The notes under the pieces: model-generated | What the model was told of the DNA's origin: nothing | Seen by the model: only the letters and a program-made list of their open reading frames with translations | Database searches by the model: none | Made by a program: the position numbers and the translations under genes | Assembly (NCBI GenBank): GCA_009930125.1 | Contig: RZYZ01000003.1 | Location: 1-32,133 of the forward strand | Direction: 5' to 3' | Origin: Clostridia bacterium | GTDB lineage: Bacteria > Bacillota > Clostridia > Clostridiales > Clostridiaceae | DNA: 32,133 nt | Shown here: positions 15,340 to 22,963 of the stretch, one piece after another | How the letters are laid out: every line of letters starts with the position of its first letter | Position numbering within the stretch: position 1 is the stretch's first letter

Positions 15340-16287
15340 TTATCTGTCGATGCTATCTCGTAGTCCCATGAAAATCTCCACCTGATCTTTGTAGGGGAAG
15401 CCTTCCATGTCTCCTTTCACCAGTGTCGCCATGGCACCCACGGCGTTGGCGCGTTTCGCGCAGTCCACCAGCGAAAGATTTTCCAGGTATCCTGAAAGGA
15501 ATCCTGCAGCATAACCGTCACCGGCACCCACCGTGTCCACAGGCTGGTCCACGGTATAGCCTTTTACGAGTTCCTCTTCTTCTACGCTCCGTACATAGCA
15601 TCCGCTTTTTCCAAGCTTCAGGGCTACAATCTTCACGCCCATTTTGAGGAATCGGTCGCATACTTCCTTCGGTTCTTCTGTTCCAAGAAGTAGTTCCGCT
15701 TCGTCTTTTCCAGGGAATAGGATGTCTGACAGCGCTGCCATCTCCAGGATGTATTTTCTCGCTTCGTCTTTCGACCAGAGCTTCAGTCTGATGTTCGGAT
15801 CAAAGGAGATGGTGACGCCGCACTTTCTGGCTTCCTTCACCGCGTAGAACACCGCTTCTCTCACTTCTTCCGAAAGCGCCAGAGAAATCCCTGTCACATG
15901 AAGAATCTTTGCGCTGCAGATGTAGTCCATGTCCAGGTCTTCAATGGACAGATGGCTCGCTGCAGAGCCTTTACGGTAATAATACACATTGGGGTTCACC
16001 GTGGAGAATCTTTCCTTGAAAAGAATGCCCGTGGTTCGATGGGGATCCTTCTTGACTCTGGATACATCCACTTCTTCCCCCATGACGGTGGATTTGATGT
16101 ACCTGCCGAATTCATCTTCTCCAAGCTTTGAAAACCAGCCTGCCTTATGTCCGAGCCTTGCCAGTGCAATGGCCACATTGGACTCCGCTCCACCGATGGA
16201 TTTCGTGAATGTCCCTACATAACGCAGGGGTCCCTGGGTTTCGGGGTTGAACAGCACCATGGTTTCGCCAAAAGTTACTACTTCCAT
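15340..16287 (-). CDS. kdgK: PfkB-family sugar kinase, probable 2-keto-3-deoxygluconate kinase
   Basis: A 315-residue ribokinase-family enzyme. It likely phosphorylates 2-keto-3-deoxygluconate with ATP to KDPG, the substrate of the aldolase two genes upstream. Seen: the N-terminal FGETMVLFNP and SIGGAESNVAIALARLG (substrate/PfkB signature 1, about 29-45), SFDPNIRLKLWS, and the C-terminal DTVGAGDGYAAGF (signature 2, with the catalytic Asp and anion hole, about 249-261). It starts 3 bases after the stop of the second kinase (TAA TTC ATG), so translation is coupled. It is clearly a different paralogue from that neighbour, being shorter and lacking its inserts. Substrate assignment rests on operon context; a related keto-sugar acid is possible. 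Confidence 0.85.
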   Translation of the reverse strand: MEVVTFGETMVLFNPETQGPLRYVGTFTKSIGGAESNVAIALARLGHKAGWFSKLGEDEFGRYIKSTVMGEEVDVSRVKKDPHRTTGILFKERFSTVNPNVYYYRKGSAASHLSIEDLDMDYICSAKILHVTGISLALSEEVREAVFYAVKEARKCGVTISFDPNIRLKLWSKDEARKYILEMAALSDILFPGKDEAELLLGTEEPKEVCDRFLKMGVKIVALKLGKSGCYVRSVEEEELVKGYTVDQPVDTVGAGDGYAAGFLSGYLENLSLVDCAKRANAVGAMATLVKGDMEGFPYKDQVEIFMGLRDSIDR

Positions 16288-16290
16288 GAA

Positions 16291-17322
16291 TTACCTCTGT
16301 ACTCTTCCGGATCCGTCTCCACCTGCCAGAGCAAGCACTTCGTCCTTGGATACATGGTTGGTGTCTCCAGGAATGGTATGCTTCAGCGCAGAAGCCGCTA
16401 CAGCGAATTCCAGCGCGTCCTGATAAGGCATTTCCGTAACCAGACCATAGATGAGGCCGGATGCGAAGGAATCTCCTCCTCCTACACGGTCTACGATTCT
16501 CAGTTCATACTTCTTGGAAAGATAGGATTTGTCTCCATCAAAAAGGATTGCAGACCAGCCGTTGTCTGATGCGGAGTAGCTTTCTCTTAAAGTGGATGCC
16601 ACAAGCTTCACACCGAACTTCTCGATGATCTGACGGGCCACTTCTTCGTAGGCGCCATGGCTGATTTCTCCCTTGCTGATGTCCGTATCAGCGGCCTTGA
16701 TGCCGAATACCTTTTCCGCATCCTCTTCGTTTCCGATGCACACGTCCACATAGTCCATGAGTCCGGTCATGACTTCCTTGGCCTTTTCCTGACTCCACAG
16801 CTTCTTTCTGTAGTTGAGATCCACTGAAACCGTAATGTTCTTTGCCTTGGCTGCCTTCAGGGCTGCCAGTGTTAGCTCAGCTGCATCATCGCTTAAAGCG
16901 GGGGTGATTCCTGTGAAGTGGAACCAGTCCACGCCATCAAAAATCTCATCCCAGTTGAACTCATCCGCCTTCGCTTCCGCGATGGCAGCATGGGCTCTGT
17001 CATAGATGACATTGGATGCTCTCTGGGAGGCTCCTGTTTCCAGGAAGTAGATGCCCAGTCTGTCTCCGCCCCGTGCAATATAGTTTGTATCCACGCCGTA
17101 TCTTCTCAGGGAATTCACTGCGCTCTGTCCGATTTCATTCTTTGGCACCTTTGTGACGAATCTGGTCTCCAGGCCATAGTTGGATAGGGAAACGCAACAG
17201 TTGGCTTCTCCTCCGCCATAACAGACATCAAAACTGTCCGCCTGAACAAATCTTTCAAATCCGGGTGTGGAGAGTCTCAGCATGATTTCTCCTAAAGTTA
17301 CTACTCTTTTCATCTTCTTCAT
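16291..17322 (-). CDS. PfkB-family sugar kinase, second KDG kinase paralogue
   Basis: A 343-residue ribokinase-family kinase of the longer clostridial '2-dehydro-3-deoxygluconokinase' type. Seen: LGEIMLRLSTPGFERFVQADSF at the start, YGGGEANCCVSLSNYGL (signature 1), GITPALSD, SVDLNYRKKLWS and VDRVGGGDSFASGLIYG (signature 2 with GGGD in place of GAGD). It lies between the KDPG aldolase (8-base gap) and kdgK (3-base gap). AAAGGAG is only 3 bases from the first ATG (17322) and about 12 from a second ATG three codons in, so the exact start is uncertain. Two different KDG-type kinases in one operon suggest that they act on different keto-deoxy acids or that one is partly redundant; the sequence does not decide. 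Confidence 0.82.
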   Translation of the reverse strand: MKKMKRVVTLGEIMLRLSTPGFERFVQADSFDVCYGGGEANCCVSLSNYGLETRFVTKVPKNEIGQSAVNSLRRYGVDTNYIARGGDRLGIYFLETGASQRASNVIYDRAHAAIAEAKADEFNWDEIFDGVDWFHFTGITPALSDDAAELTLAALKAAKAKNITVSVDLNYRKKLWSQEKAKEVMTGLMDYVDVCIGNEEDAEKVFGIKAADTDISKGEISHGAYEEVARQIIEKFGVKLVASTLRESYSASDNGWSAILFDGDKSYLSKKYELRIVDRVGGGDSFASGLIYGLVTEMPYQDALEFAVAASALKHTIPGDTNHVSKDEVLALAGGDGSGRVQR

Positions 17323-17330
17323 CGACTCCT

Positions 17331-17975
17331 TTACTTTCTTGCTTCTCTGATCTTTTCAACGAACTCTTTGGCGATTTCCGTGATCTTTGCGTAATCACCG
17401 GTCTTGGCTGGGCCAGTCAAGTCTCCGCCGACACCTACGGCAACGCAGCCGTTCTTGATCCATTTTCCTACATTATCCAGACTGACTCCACCTGTAGGCA
17501 TCAGCACGGTCTGTGGAAGTGGCCCTTTGATGGCCTTGATGAAATCCGGTCCGAAGGCGCTTCCAGGGAATACCTTGATTACATCGACCCCCGCTTCCAT
17601 GGCTGTGATGATCTCTGTCAGTGTCATGCATCCTGCCATATAAGGAATCTGATATCTGTTGCACAGCTTTGCGGTCTCCAGATCAAATCCAGGGCTCACA
17701 ATGTACTCTGCGCCGGCCAGAATGGCAATTCTTGCAGTTTCCGAATCCAGAACGGTTCCGGCCCCGATGATGAGTTCCTCTTTCTTGAACTTGTTCTTCA
17801 GGGATGTGATCACATTCTGGGCTCCTGGTACGGTGAATGTCACCTCAATGGCTGGTACGCCGCCTTCGATACATGCTTTACTGATCTTCTCCGCCTGCTC
17901 TTCGCTGTCTGCTCTTACAACGGCAACAATTCCTGCTTCCATGATTCGGGTCAGTGTTTCAATTTTAGGGATCAT
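17331..17975 (-). CDS. eda: Bifunctional KHG/KDPG aldolase
   Basis: A 214-residue class I aldolase of the usual Eda length. It cleaves 2-keto-3-deoxy-6-phosphogluconate to pyruvate and glyceraldehyde-3-phosphate. The Schiff-base lysine is Lys134 in VDVIKVFPGSAFGP and the general acid/base is Glu44 in PAIEVTFTVPGA; the phosphate loop is TGGVSLDN, and YIVSPGFD is conserved. AAGGAGG precedes the ATG by 6 bases. It is the first gene of the aldolase-kinase-kinase operon, directly behind an IclR-type operator, and the regulator gene lies immediately upstream. Confidence 0.94.
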   Translation of the reverse strand: MIPKIETLTRIMEAGIVAVVRADSEEQAEKISKACIEGGVPAIEVTFTVPGAQNVITSLKNKFKKEELIIGAGTVLDSETARIAILAGAEYIVSPGFDLETAKLCNRYQIPYMAGCMTLTEIITAMEAGVDVIKVFPGSAFGPDFIKAIKGPLPQTVLMPTGGVSLDNVGKWIKNGCVAVGVGGDLTGPAKTGDYAKITEIAKEFVEKIREARK

Positions 17976-17997
17976 AGTTTGCCTCCTTCATATTCAA

Positions 17998-18071
17998 GTT
18001 CCATAATGTGGAACACGGTTCCATAATTTTACTACAGGTTTATTTTACTCCATAACCCGCTCCATTTGCAA
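17998..18071 (-). promoter_or_regulatory. KDG operon promoter and IclR-type operator
   Basis: On the minus strand, TTGCAA (18066-18071), an 18-bp spacer and TAAAAT (18042-18047). Just downstream lies GTTCCA-TAATG-TGGAAC (17998-18014), a perfect 6-5-6 palindrome of the kind bound by IclR-family repressors, plus a third half-site GTTCCA (18018-18023). On the plus strand GTTCCATAAT occurs twice, exactly 20 bp apart, with the inverted TGGAAC between. A repressor bound here would block early elongation. Confidence 0.75.
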
Positions 18072-18093
18072 TCGGTTTATGAAGAAATTTACC

Positions 18094-18858
18094 TTATTTG
18101 GAAAAATAACCCAGTTCCTGAGAGATGGCCTTCTTGGCATCGAGAATATGTCTGGACAGTTCCTCCACCTTTTCATCGGTCATCCTCTGCACTGGTCCTG
18201 AAATACTGAAGGCCGCAACGGGTCTGCTGCTGTAATCCAGCACCGATGTGCCCATGCATTTCACTCCCAGCTCGTTCTCCTGGCGATCCATGGCATAGCC
18301 TTTTTCACGGATATCCCGGATTTCCTCCATGAAGGATGGAAAATCCGTGATGGTGTAATCCGTCTTTTCAGTGATTTCAATCTGGTTCCATATTCTTCTG
18401 ATTTCTTCATCGTCAAGATCCGCCAGCATGGCCTTCCCCACCGAGGTGGAATAGAGGGTGCCCTTCTTTCCGATGTTGGAATACATTCTCACGGTATTTT
18501 CAGACTCCACTTTATCCACATAGAGAATTTCAGATCCATCCATGATGACGAGATGAATCACTTCCCCTGAGAGGTCTCTCAGCTTTTCCAGGTATGGCCT
18601 CGCCACTTTCAGTACATCGAGTTTCTCAATGGGTCTGGATCCCAGAATGAACATCTTCATGGTGAGATGGTATCTGCCCGTCCCTTCATGCTGCTTCACA
18701 TAACCGTTGGAAATGAGTGTGCTTAAAAGCCGGTGAACGGTGCTCTTTGAAAGATTCACCCGTTCAGAGAGTTCCAGAAGCCCTACCCCTTCCACATGCT
18801 GAGACAAAACCTCCAGAAGCTGCATGGCTCTGTCGATGGATTGCACTGTATCTGCCAA
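18094..18858 (-). CDS. IclR-family transcriptional regulator of the KDG operon
   Basis: A 254-residue regulator. The TTG at 18858 was chosen because AGGTGA (overlapping the stop codon of the upstream esterase) is 4-5 bases away and the product then begins with DTVQSIDRAMQLLEVLSQH, the normal IclR start; the longer frame up to 18906 overlaps the upstream gene. Residues about 4-65 form the winged helix (LLELSERVNLSKSTVHRLLSTLISNGYV) and about 75-250 the effector domain (IHLVIMDGSEILYVDKVES, YSTSVGKAMLAD, GYAMDRQENELGVKCMGTSVLD). Homologues such as KdgR repress keto-deoxygluconate or pectin genes and release DNA when KDG binds. The operator beyond its 3' end supports the same role here. No terminator is visible between this gene and the aldolase. 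Confidence 0.92.
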   Translation of the reverse strand: MADTVQSIDRAMQLLEVLSQHVEGVGLLELSERVNLSKSTVHRLLSTLISNGYVKQHEGTGRYHLTMKMFILGSRPIEKLDVLKVARPYLEKLRDLSGEVIHLVIMDGSEILYVDKVESENTVRMYSNIGKKGTLYSTSVGKAMLADLDDEEIRRIWNQIEITEKTDYTITDFPSFMEEIRDIREKGYAMDRQENELGVKCMGTSVLDYSSRPVAAFSISGPVQRMTDEKVEELSRHILDAKKAISQELGYFSK

Positions 18859-18862
18859 AGAA

Positions 18863-19519
18863 TCACCTCGTTTCCTTGTCATTGAAGATTTCTCTGATCT
18901 TCTCATTTAAGATCTCCGCCATTTTCCCATGACCTTCTTCATCCAGATGCATATGGTCCGTCTCACCCATCTTCAGATGCAGACCGGCATTTAGAAAATG
19001 AAATCCGTTGTCCTTGGCCATCTCTTCCAGATAGGGCACCATGTCTCTGGATTTTCTGTCCGCTTCACGACCCATGGATAAGTAGGCATCCACATGCATA
19101 TAGTCTTTTCCGATGGGCGCCGGTGCAACGATGAGAATCTCCGGGTCACTATCGTTTCTTCCCACTCCGTTGTGCAGAACCTTGTTTGCCAGTCTGATGA
19201 TGCCCATGGCAATGTTGTGGGGCGTCATGCTGTAGCGCTCTTTGGAATCATTGGTGCCGAGCTTGATGATCACAAGGTCCAGCGGTTTATGGGTCATGAT
19301 GCAGGGATAGATGTAATCCAGTCCCTTCAGTCCCTCCTTCAGCTGATCCTCACAGACAGCGCATCTGCCATTGAGCCCTTCCTCTATGATTTCATAGTCC
19401 TCGCCAAGATGCTTCTGAAGTTTTCTGGTCCATCGGATTTCCTTTGAAAATCTCTGTTCGTCCTTGGCGTTGAATCCCCAAGTGTTGGAATCGCCAAAGC
19501 ATAATACTCTTTTCTCCAT
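18863..19519 (-). CDS. SGNH/GDSL-type esterase
   Basis: A 218-residue SGNH hydrolase. Block I is CFGDSNTWG with nucleophile Ser11, block II is EGLNGR (Gly), block III is KLGTND with Asn90, and block V is DHMHLDEEGH with Asp188 and His191. There is no signal peptide, so it acts in the cytoplasm. The family removes acyl groups, often acetyl, from sugars. Its stop codon lies inside the ribosome-binding site of the IclR gene, so the two are translationally coupled; this suggests that it de-esterifies an imported sugar-acid oligomer or monomer before the KDG steps. That role is inference from position. GGAG lies 9 bases before the ATG. Confidence 0.87.
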   Translation of the reverse strand: MEKRVLCFGDSNTWGFNAKDEQRFSKEIRWTRKLQKHLGEDYEIIEEGLNGRCAVCEDQLKEGLKGLDYIYPCIMTHKPLDLVIIKLGTNDSKERYSMTPHNIAMGIIRLANKVLHNGVGRNDSDPEILIVAPAPIGKDYMHVDAYLSMGREADRKSRDMVPYLEEMAKDNGFHFLNAGLHLKMGETDHMHLDEEGHGKMAEILNEKIREIFNDKETR

Positions 19520-19578
19520 TCTAGTCTACTCCTTTTGTCATAGGATCCATAAAAGATCCCGGTTTTGTTATCATTTCT

Positions 19579-19607
19579 ATTATCCTTGATAATGATAATG
19601 ATTTCAA
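19579..19607 (-). promoter_or_regulatory. Promoter of the esterase-IclR operon with a Fur-like sequence
   Basis: On the minus strand, TTGAAA (19602-19607), a 17-bp spacer and GATAAT (19579-19584). The spacer region read on the plus strand contains GATAATGATAATGATT (19588-19603), close to the first 16 bases of the 19-bp Fur box GATAATGATAATCATTATC. The promoter is well formed; Fur binding is only a possibility because the region is AT-rich. Confidence 0.5.
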
Positions 19608-19706
19608 TGCAGCGCAGAAACATTTACACCATAAAATTTATGAAGGACAGTAATTTCTCCTCATGGAACAGCTGTCAGTCCCTTCATCATTTTCAGGCAT
19701 TCTCAG

Positions 19707-19744
19707 AGTAAATGCAATGTAACTCTCCTAAGGTTGCATTTACT
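19707..19744. repeat. 11-bp perfect inverted repeat upstream of the SCIFF gene
   Basis: AGTAAATGCAA (19707-19717) and its exact complement TTGCATTTACT (19734-19744) are separated by 16 bases. It lies about 60-100 bases before the SCIFF promoter in the 324-bp gap between the divergent esterase and SCIFF genes. No T-run follows, so it is more likely an operator or cruciform-forming dyad than a terminator. Confidence 0.5.
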
Positions 19745-19803
19745 TTAAAATCTTTCTCGTGTAAATCTACTTTCGTTAATTTAAATACAAAAATCAATCT
19801 TTG

Positions 19804-19812
19804 TGATATAAT
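19804..19812 (+). promoter_or_regulatory. Extended -10 promoter of the SCIFF operon
   Basis: TGA-TATAAT with only a weak -35 (AATACA). A leader of about 25 bases follows, carrying GGAGG at 19831-19835, 8 bases before the ATG. Confidence 0.65.
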
Positions 19813-19843
19813 ATTTACGCACTATTTAGAGGAGGTTTTCACT

Positions 19844-19993
19844 ATGAAAAAACACATCAAGACACTGACAAAAAGCACTCTAAAGAAAAGCGTTATCAAG
19901 GGAGGCTGCGGAGAATGCCAGACATCCTGCCAGTCCGCCTGCAAAACTTCCTGTACTGTAGCCAATCAGGAATGTGAGAATGCGGACAGATAG
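19844..19993 (+). CDS. scfA: SCIFF ranthipeptide precursor (six cysteines in forty-five residues)
   Basis: A 49-residue peptide precursor. The ATG at 19844 follows a strong GGAGG; a longer in-frame opening from 19712 crosses the promoter and is rejected. The N-terminal half is a basic leader (MKKHIKTLTKSTLKKSVIKG) and the C-terminal core has six cysteines: Cys22, 25, 29, 33, 37 and 44, in GGCGECQTSCQSACKTSCTV. This matches the near-universal clostridial SCIFF family. The neighbouring radical-SAM enzyme installs Cys-to-Thr thioether links; by analogy with the CteA/CteB pair the likely bridge here is Cys33 to Thr38. The biological role of SCIFF is not settled; a signalling or housekeeping role rather than an antibiotic has been proposed because it is so conserved. 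No exporter or protease gene is next to it. Confidence 0.96.
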   Translation: MKKHIKTLTKSTLKKSVIKGGCGECQTSCQSACKTSCTVANQECENADR

Positions 19994-20006
19994 ATAACGT
20001 GAAGTG

Positions 20007-20046
20007 AAGGGCGTGATGCGAACATCATTCCCTTTTCTTTTTCTTA
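20007..20046 (+). terminator. Candidate attenuator hairpin between SCIFF and its maturase
   Basis: AAGGG-N2-TGATG (20007-20018), loop CGAA and CATCA-N2-CCCTT (20023-20034) form two 5-bp stems around a 2x2 internal loop, followed by TTCTTTTTCTT. It lies between the peptide gene and the maturase and would let only part of the transcripts continue, giving more peptide than enzyme. Confidence 0.55.
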
Positions 20047-20077
20047 TTACATTTAATAACTCAGGAGGAAAAACAAT

Positions 20078-21496
20078 ATGATCCATAAATACAAAATGAA
20101 CGGGCTAAGTATCGTCATGGATGTCAATGGAGGCTCCGTCCACGTGGTGGACGATGTCACCTATGATCTTCTGGACCACTACGAAGCCTATAGAGACGGT
20201 CAGATGGATGAAAAAGCGCTCCATGAGAGCATGAGCGGTTATGAACCGGAAGAAATCAGCGCATCCCTAAAGGAAGTCGAGGAGCTGGAAAAGGAAGGTC
20301 TTCTCTATACGGAAGACACCTACCCTGAACTGGCAGCCTTCCGAAACAGAAAACCTGTGATCAAAGCCTTATGCCTGAACATCGCCCATGACTGCAATCT
20401 GAAGTGCAGATACTGCTTTGCCCAGCAGGGAGATTTCGGCGGTGCTAAATGCCTGATGCCTCTTTCTGTCGGGAAAAGAGCGCTGGAATTTCTCGTGGAA
20501 AATTCAGGAAACAGAAGAAATCTCGAAGTGGACTTCTTCGGCGGAGAACCCCTCATGAACTTCGATGTGGTGAAGGAGCTGGTTCATTACGGAAACAAGC
20601 TGGGACAGGAACGAAACAAGAACTTCAGATTCACCATCACCACCAACGGTGTGCTTCTGGATGACAAGAAGATCGATTTCATCAATGAACACATGCACAA
20701 TGCTGTTCTTTCTCTCGATGGAAGAAAGAAAATCAATGACGACATGAGACTGACCATGGTGGATACAGGAAGCTATGACCTCATCGTGCCGAAGTTTCAA
20801 AGGCTGGTGGAGAAAAGAGGAAACAAGACCTACTACATCAGAGGAACCTTCACCAGAAACAGTCTGGATTTCTCCGAAGATGTGAAGCACTTCAAGGAGC
20901 TTGGTTTTGTGCATACGTCCATGGAGCCTGTGGTTTCAGCCGACGAGAATCCCTATGCCATCAGAGAAGAGGACCTGCCGGAAATTCTTGCGGAATACGA
21001 GAAGCTTGCTCTGGAGTATGCGGATATGAAGGTCAAAGGAGACCCCTTCAGCTTCTTCCACTTCATAGTGGACCTTACACAGGGCCCCTGCGTGATCAAG
21101 CGTATCACAGGATGCGGAGCAGGTACCGAATACCTCTCCATCACACCTGAAGGTGACATCTATCCCTGTCATCAGTTTGTAGGCAATGAAGCCTATAAGA
21201 TGGGCAACATCATGGAGGAGGAAGTCCACCTGCCCGAGGAAATGCAGACGTACTTCAAAAACGCCCATGTCTATACCAAAGAGGACTGCAGAACCTGCTT
21301 CTCCAAGTTCTACTGTTCCGGAGGCTGTCACGCCAACGCCATCAGTTTCAATGGAGACATCCATAAACCCTACAAGATAGGCTGTGAAATGCAGAGAAAA
21401 CGTCTGGAATGTGCCATCATGATCGAAGCCAAAAGAATGATCGATGGAGCGGAAGAAGATGCAGAGGAAACGCGCGAAGAGGTGCTGTTTCTATGA
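20078..21496 (+). CDS. scfB: Radical SAM/SPASM SCIFF maturase (thioether bridge-forming)
   Basis: A 472-residue enzyme that binds the SCIFF leader and forms thioether cross-links using S-adenosylmethionine radical chemistry. Residues 1-90 are a RiPP recognition-like domain (IVMDVNGGSVHVVDDVTYDLL). The radical-SAM cluster motif is HDCNLKCRYCF with Cys106, Cys110 and Cys113; VDFFGGEPLMNFD follows. The C-terminal SPASM region carries the auxiliary-cluster cysteines: GCGAGTEYLSITPEGDIYPCHQF, CRTCFSKFYCSGGCHAN and IGCEMQRKRLEC. Length and layout match the CteB-type family. AGGAGG (20063-20068) is 9 bases from the ATG. The stop overlaps the start of the next gene (ATGA), so the decarboxylase is translationally coupled. 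The last 20 residues are acidic. Confidence 0.96.
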   Translation: MIHKYKMNGLSIVMDVNGGSVHVVDDVTYDLLDHYEAYRDGQMDEKALHESMSGYEPEEISASLKEVEELEKEGLLYTEDTYPELAAFRNRKPVIKALCLNIAHDCNLKCRYCFAQQGDFGGAKCLMPLSVGKRALEFLVENSGNRRNLEVDFFGGEPLMNFDVVKELVHYGNKLGQERNKNFRFTITTNGVLLDDKKIDFINEHMHNAVLSLDGRKKINDDMRLTMVDTGSYDLIVPKFQRLVEKRGNKTYYIRGTFTRNSLDFSEDVKHFKELGFVHTSMEPVVSADENPYAIREEDLPEILAEYEKLALEYADMKVKGDPFSFFHFIVDLTQGPCVIKRITGCGAGTEYLSITPEGDIYPCHQFVGNEAYKMGNIMEEEVHLPEEMQTYFKNAHVYTKEDCRTCFSKFYCSGGCHANAISFNGDIHKPYKIGCEMQRKRLECAIMIEAKRMIDGAEEDAEETREEVLFL

Positions 21497-22953
21497 TCCG
21501 CTATGACAGGCTTCCTCTGATCCAGGGCCTCCTGGATTATGCCAAGGAGAAGAACGCCAGGTTTCATATGCCGGGTCACCGTAATGAGGAGAACATTAAG
21601 GAGCTTTCCATCCTGAAGGAGAATCTCTACAGCTTTGATGTGACGGAAGTGGAAGGCACAGACAATCTTCACTACCCCGAGGAAATCATCGCCAGGTCCC
21701 AGATGCTTCTCACCCGGGCCATGGGGTCAAAGGAAAGCCTCTACTGCGTAAACGGAAGCACGGCCGCTAATTACGCCATGATCTTCGGACTCCTGAAAAG
21801 AGAAGAAACTGTTCTTGTTCAGCGGAACTGTCATCAGAGCATCTATCATGCCATTTCTCTCCTTGAGCTGGAACCGGCCTATCTCCTGCCTGAAATGGTG
21901 GAAGACTTCAATCTGCCGTCCTTCATCACCCTTAAAGAGCTGAAGCGTGTTCATGAAGCCAATCCGAAGGCTCGGGCAGTGATCCTGACTTCCCCCACCT
22001 ATCACGGCATGGTCACAGACATTTCCCCTCTGTCGGAGTACTGCGACAGACATGGATTGTATCTCCTGGTGGACGAAGCCCACGGGGCGCATTTTCCTTT
22101 TTCTCCCCTGCTTCCGGATTCTTCTCTGAAGTCAGGGGCTCACGCCTCCAGTGTCAGCTTCCACAAGACCCTGCCTAGTCTCACCCAGGGATCGGTGCTG
22201 AACCTGTCGGAAAAACTCACGGAGGAGGAAAGGTATCGCATCCGCCACTACCATCGTGTATTCCAGAGCAGCAGCCCTTCTTATCCGCTTCTTGCTTCCA
22301 TGGAGATTGCAAGATACATTATGGAGGAAAAGGGAGACGCTTCATACAAGTCGCTGCTTAAAGAGATCACCCTTCTGAAAAATGAACTGATGAAGATCCC
22401 CGGCATCCGGATTCTCGGCAAGAAAGAGGTGCCTAACTTCGATGAAACCAGACTGGTCATCAAAGCGCCATTTCCTGGTGCCGAGATGGATCGGCTTCTT
22501 CGGGAAGAGCATCAGATCCAGTGTGAAATGACCGAAGGAAAAAACCTCATCTTCATCCTGACGCCTTTCGACAAGAAGGAGGATCTGGCACGGATCGCTC
22601 ACGCGCTCATGGCCATTTCACTGAAATACGAGAAAAGATGGTCTGAAGCAATAGAAGAGATGCCGTCCTTCCACTCCATGCACATGCAGATTCCGGTCCG
22701 AAGATTCTCGGAAAACGATGTGCTCCATCTTTCTTCGGAAGAAGTGCCTCTCAAGGAGGCTTCCGGGAAAGTCTCCACAGAAAAAATCGTGCCTTACCCG
22801 CCAGGCATCCCCCTTCTTCTGCCTGGAGAAGTGATCACACAGGAGATCCTGGATGCCCTGGACATCTACTACGCCGAGAACGCGAACATACTGAAGTCCC
22901 GGTCCAAAGAGAAAGACCGGATCTTTGTGGTCAAGGAAAATACGGCGCTGTAA
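21493..22953 (+). CDS. PLP-dependent Orn/Lys/Arg decarboxylase-family protein
   Basis: A 486-residue fold-type I PLP enzyme. The ATG at 21493 overlaps the maturase stop (ATGA) and has GAGGTG 8 bases upstream inside the maturase gene; a longer frame from 21409 lies in the maturase and is rejected. Seen: RFHMPGHR at 23-30, FDVTEVEGTDNLHYPE, VNGSTAANYAMI (cofactor phosphate loop), LLVDEAHGAHF with Asp194 (pyridine nitrogen) and SFHKTLPSLTQGS with Lys225 as the Schiff-base lysine. This is the short, wingless clostridial/bacillar form of the arginine/lysine/ornithine decarboxylase family (SpeA/YaaO-like). The substrate is not known. In other Firmicutes this gene tends to sit near tmk/holB; here it is fused by overlap to the SCIFF operon. 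Confidence 0.9.
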   Translation: MIRYDRLPLIQGLLDYAKEKNARFHMPGHRNEENIKELSILKENLYSFDVTEVEGTDNLHYPEEIIARSQMLLTRAMGSKESLYCVNGSTAANYAMIFGLLKREETVLVQRNCHQSIYHAISLLELEPAYLLPEMVEDFNLPSFITLKELKRVHEANPKARAVILTSPTYHGMVTDISPLSEYCDRHGLYLLVDEAHGAHFPFSPLLPDSSLKSGAHASSVSFHKTLPSLTQGSVLNLSEKLTEEERYRIRHYHRVFQSSSPSYPLLASMEIARYIMEEKGDASYKSLLKEITLLKNELMKIPGIRILGKKEVPNFDETRLVIKAPFPGAEMDRLLREEHQIQCEMTEGKNLIFILTPFDKKEDLARIAHALMAISLKYEKRWSEAIEEMPSFHSMHMQIPVRRFSENDVLHLSSEEVPLKEASGKVSTEKIVPYPPGIPLLLPGEVITQEILDALDIYYAENANILKSRSKEKDRIFVVKENTAL

Positions 22954-22963
22954 CAGACGTCAT

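Noticed and set aside
18859-18906. Longer start for the IclR regulator
   Set aside because: It overlaps the end of the esterase gene; the TTG at 18858 has a well-placed AGGTGA and gives the normal family N-terminus.
19712-19843. N-terminal extension of the SCIFF peptide to an upstream ATG
   Set aside because: It would pass through the inverted repeat, the -10 box and the ribosome-binding site, and the 49-residue form matches the family length.
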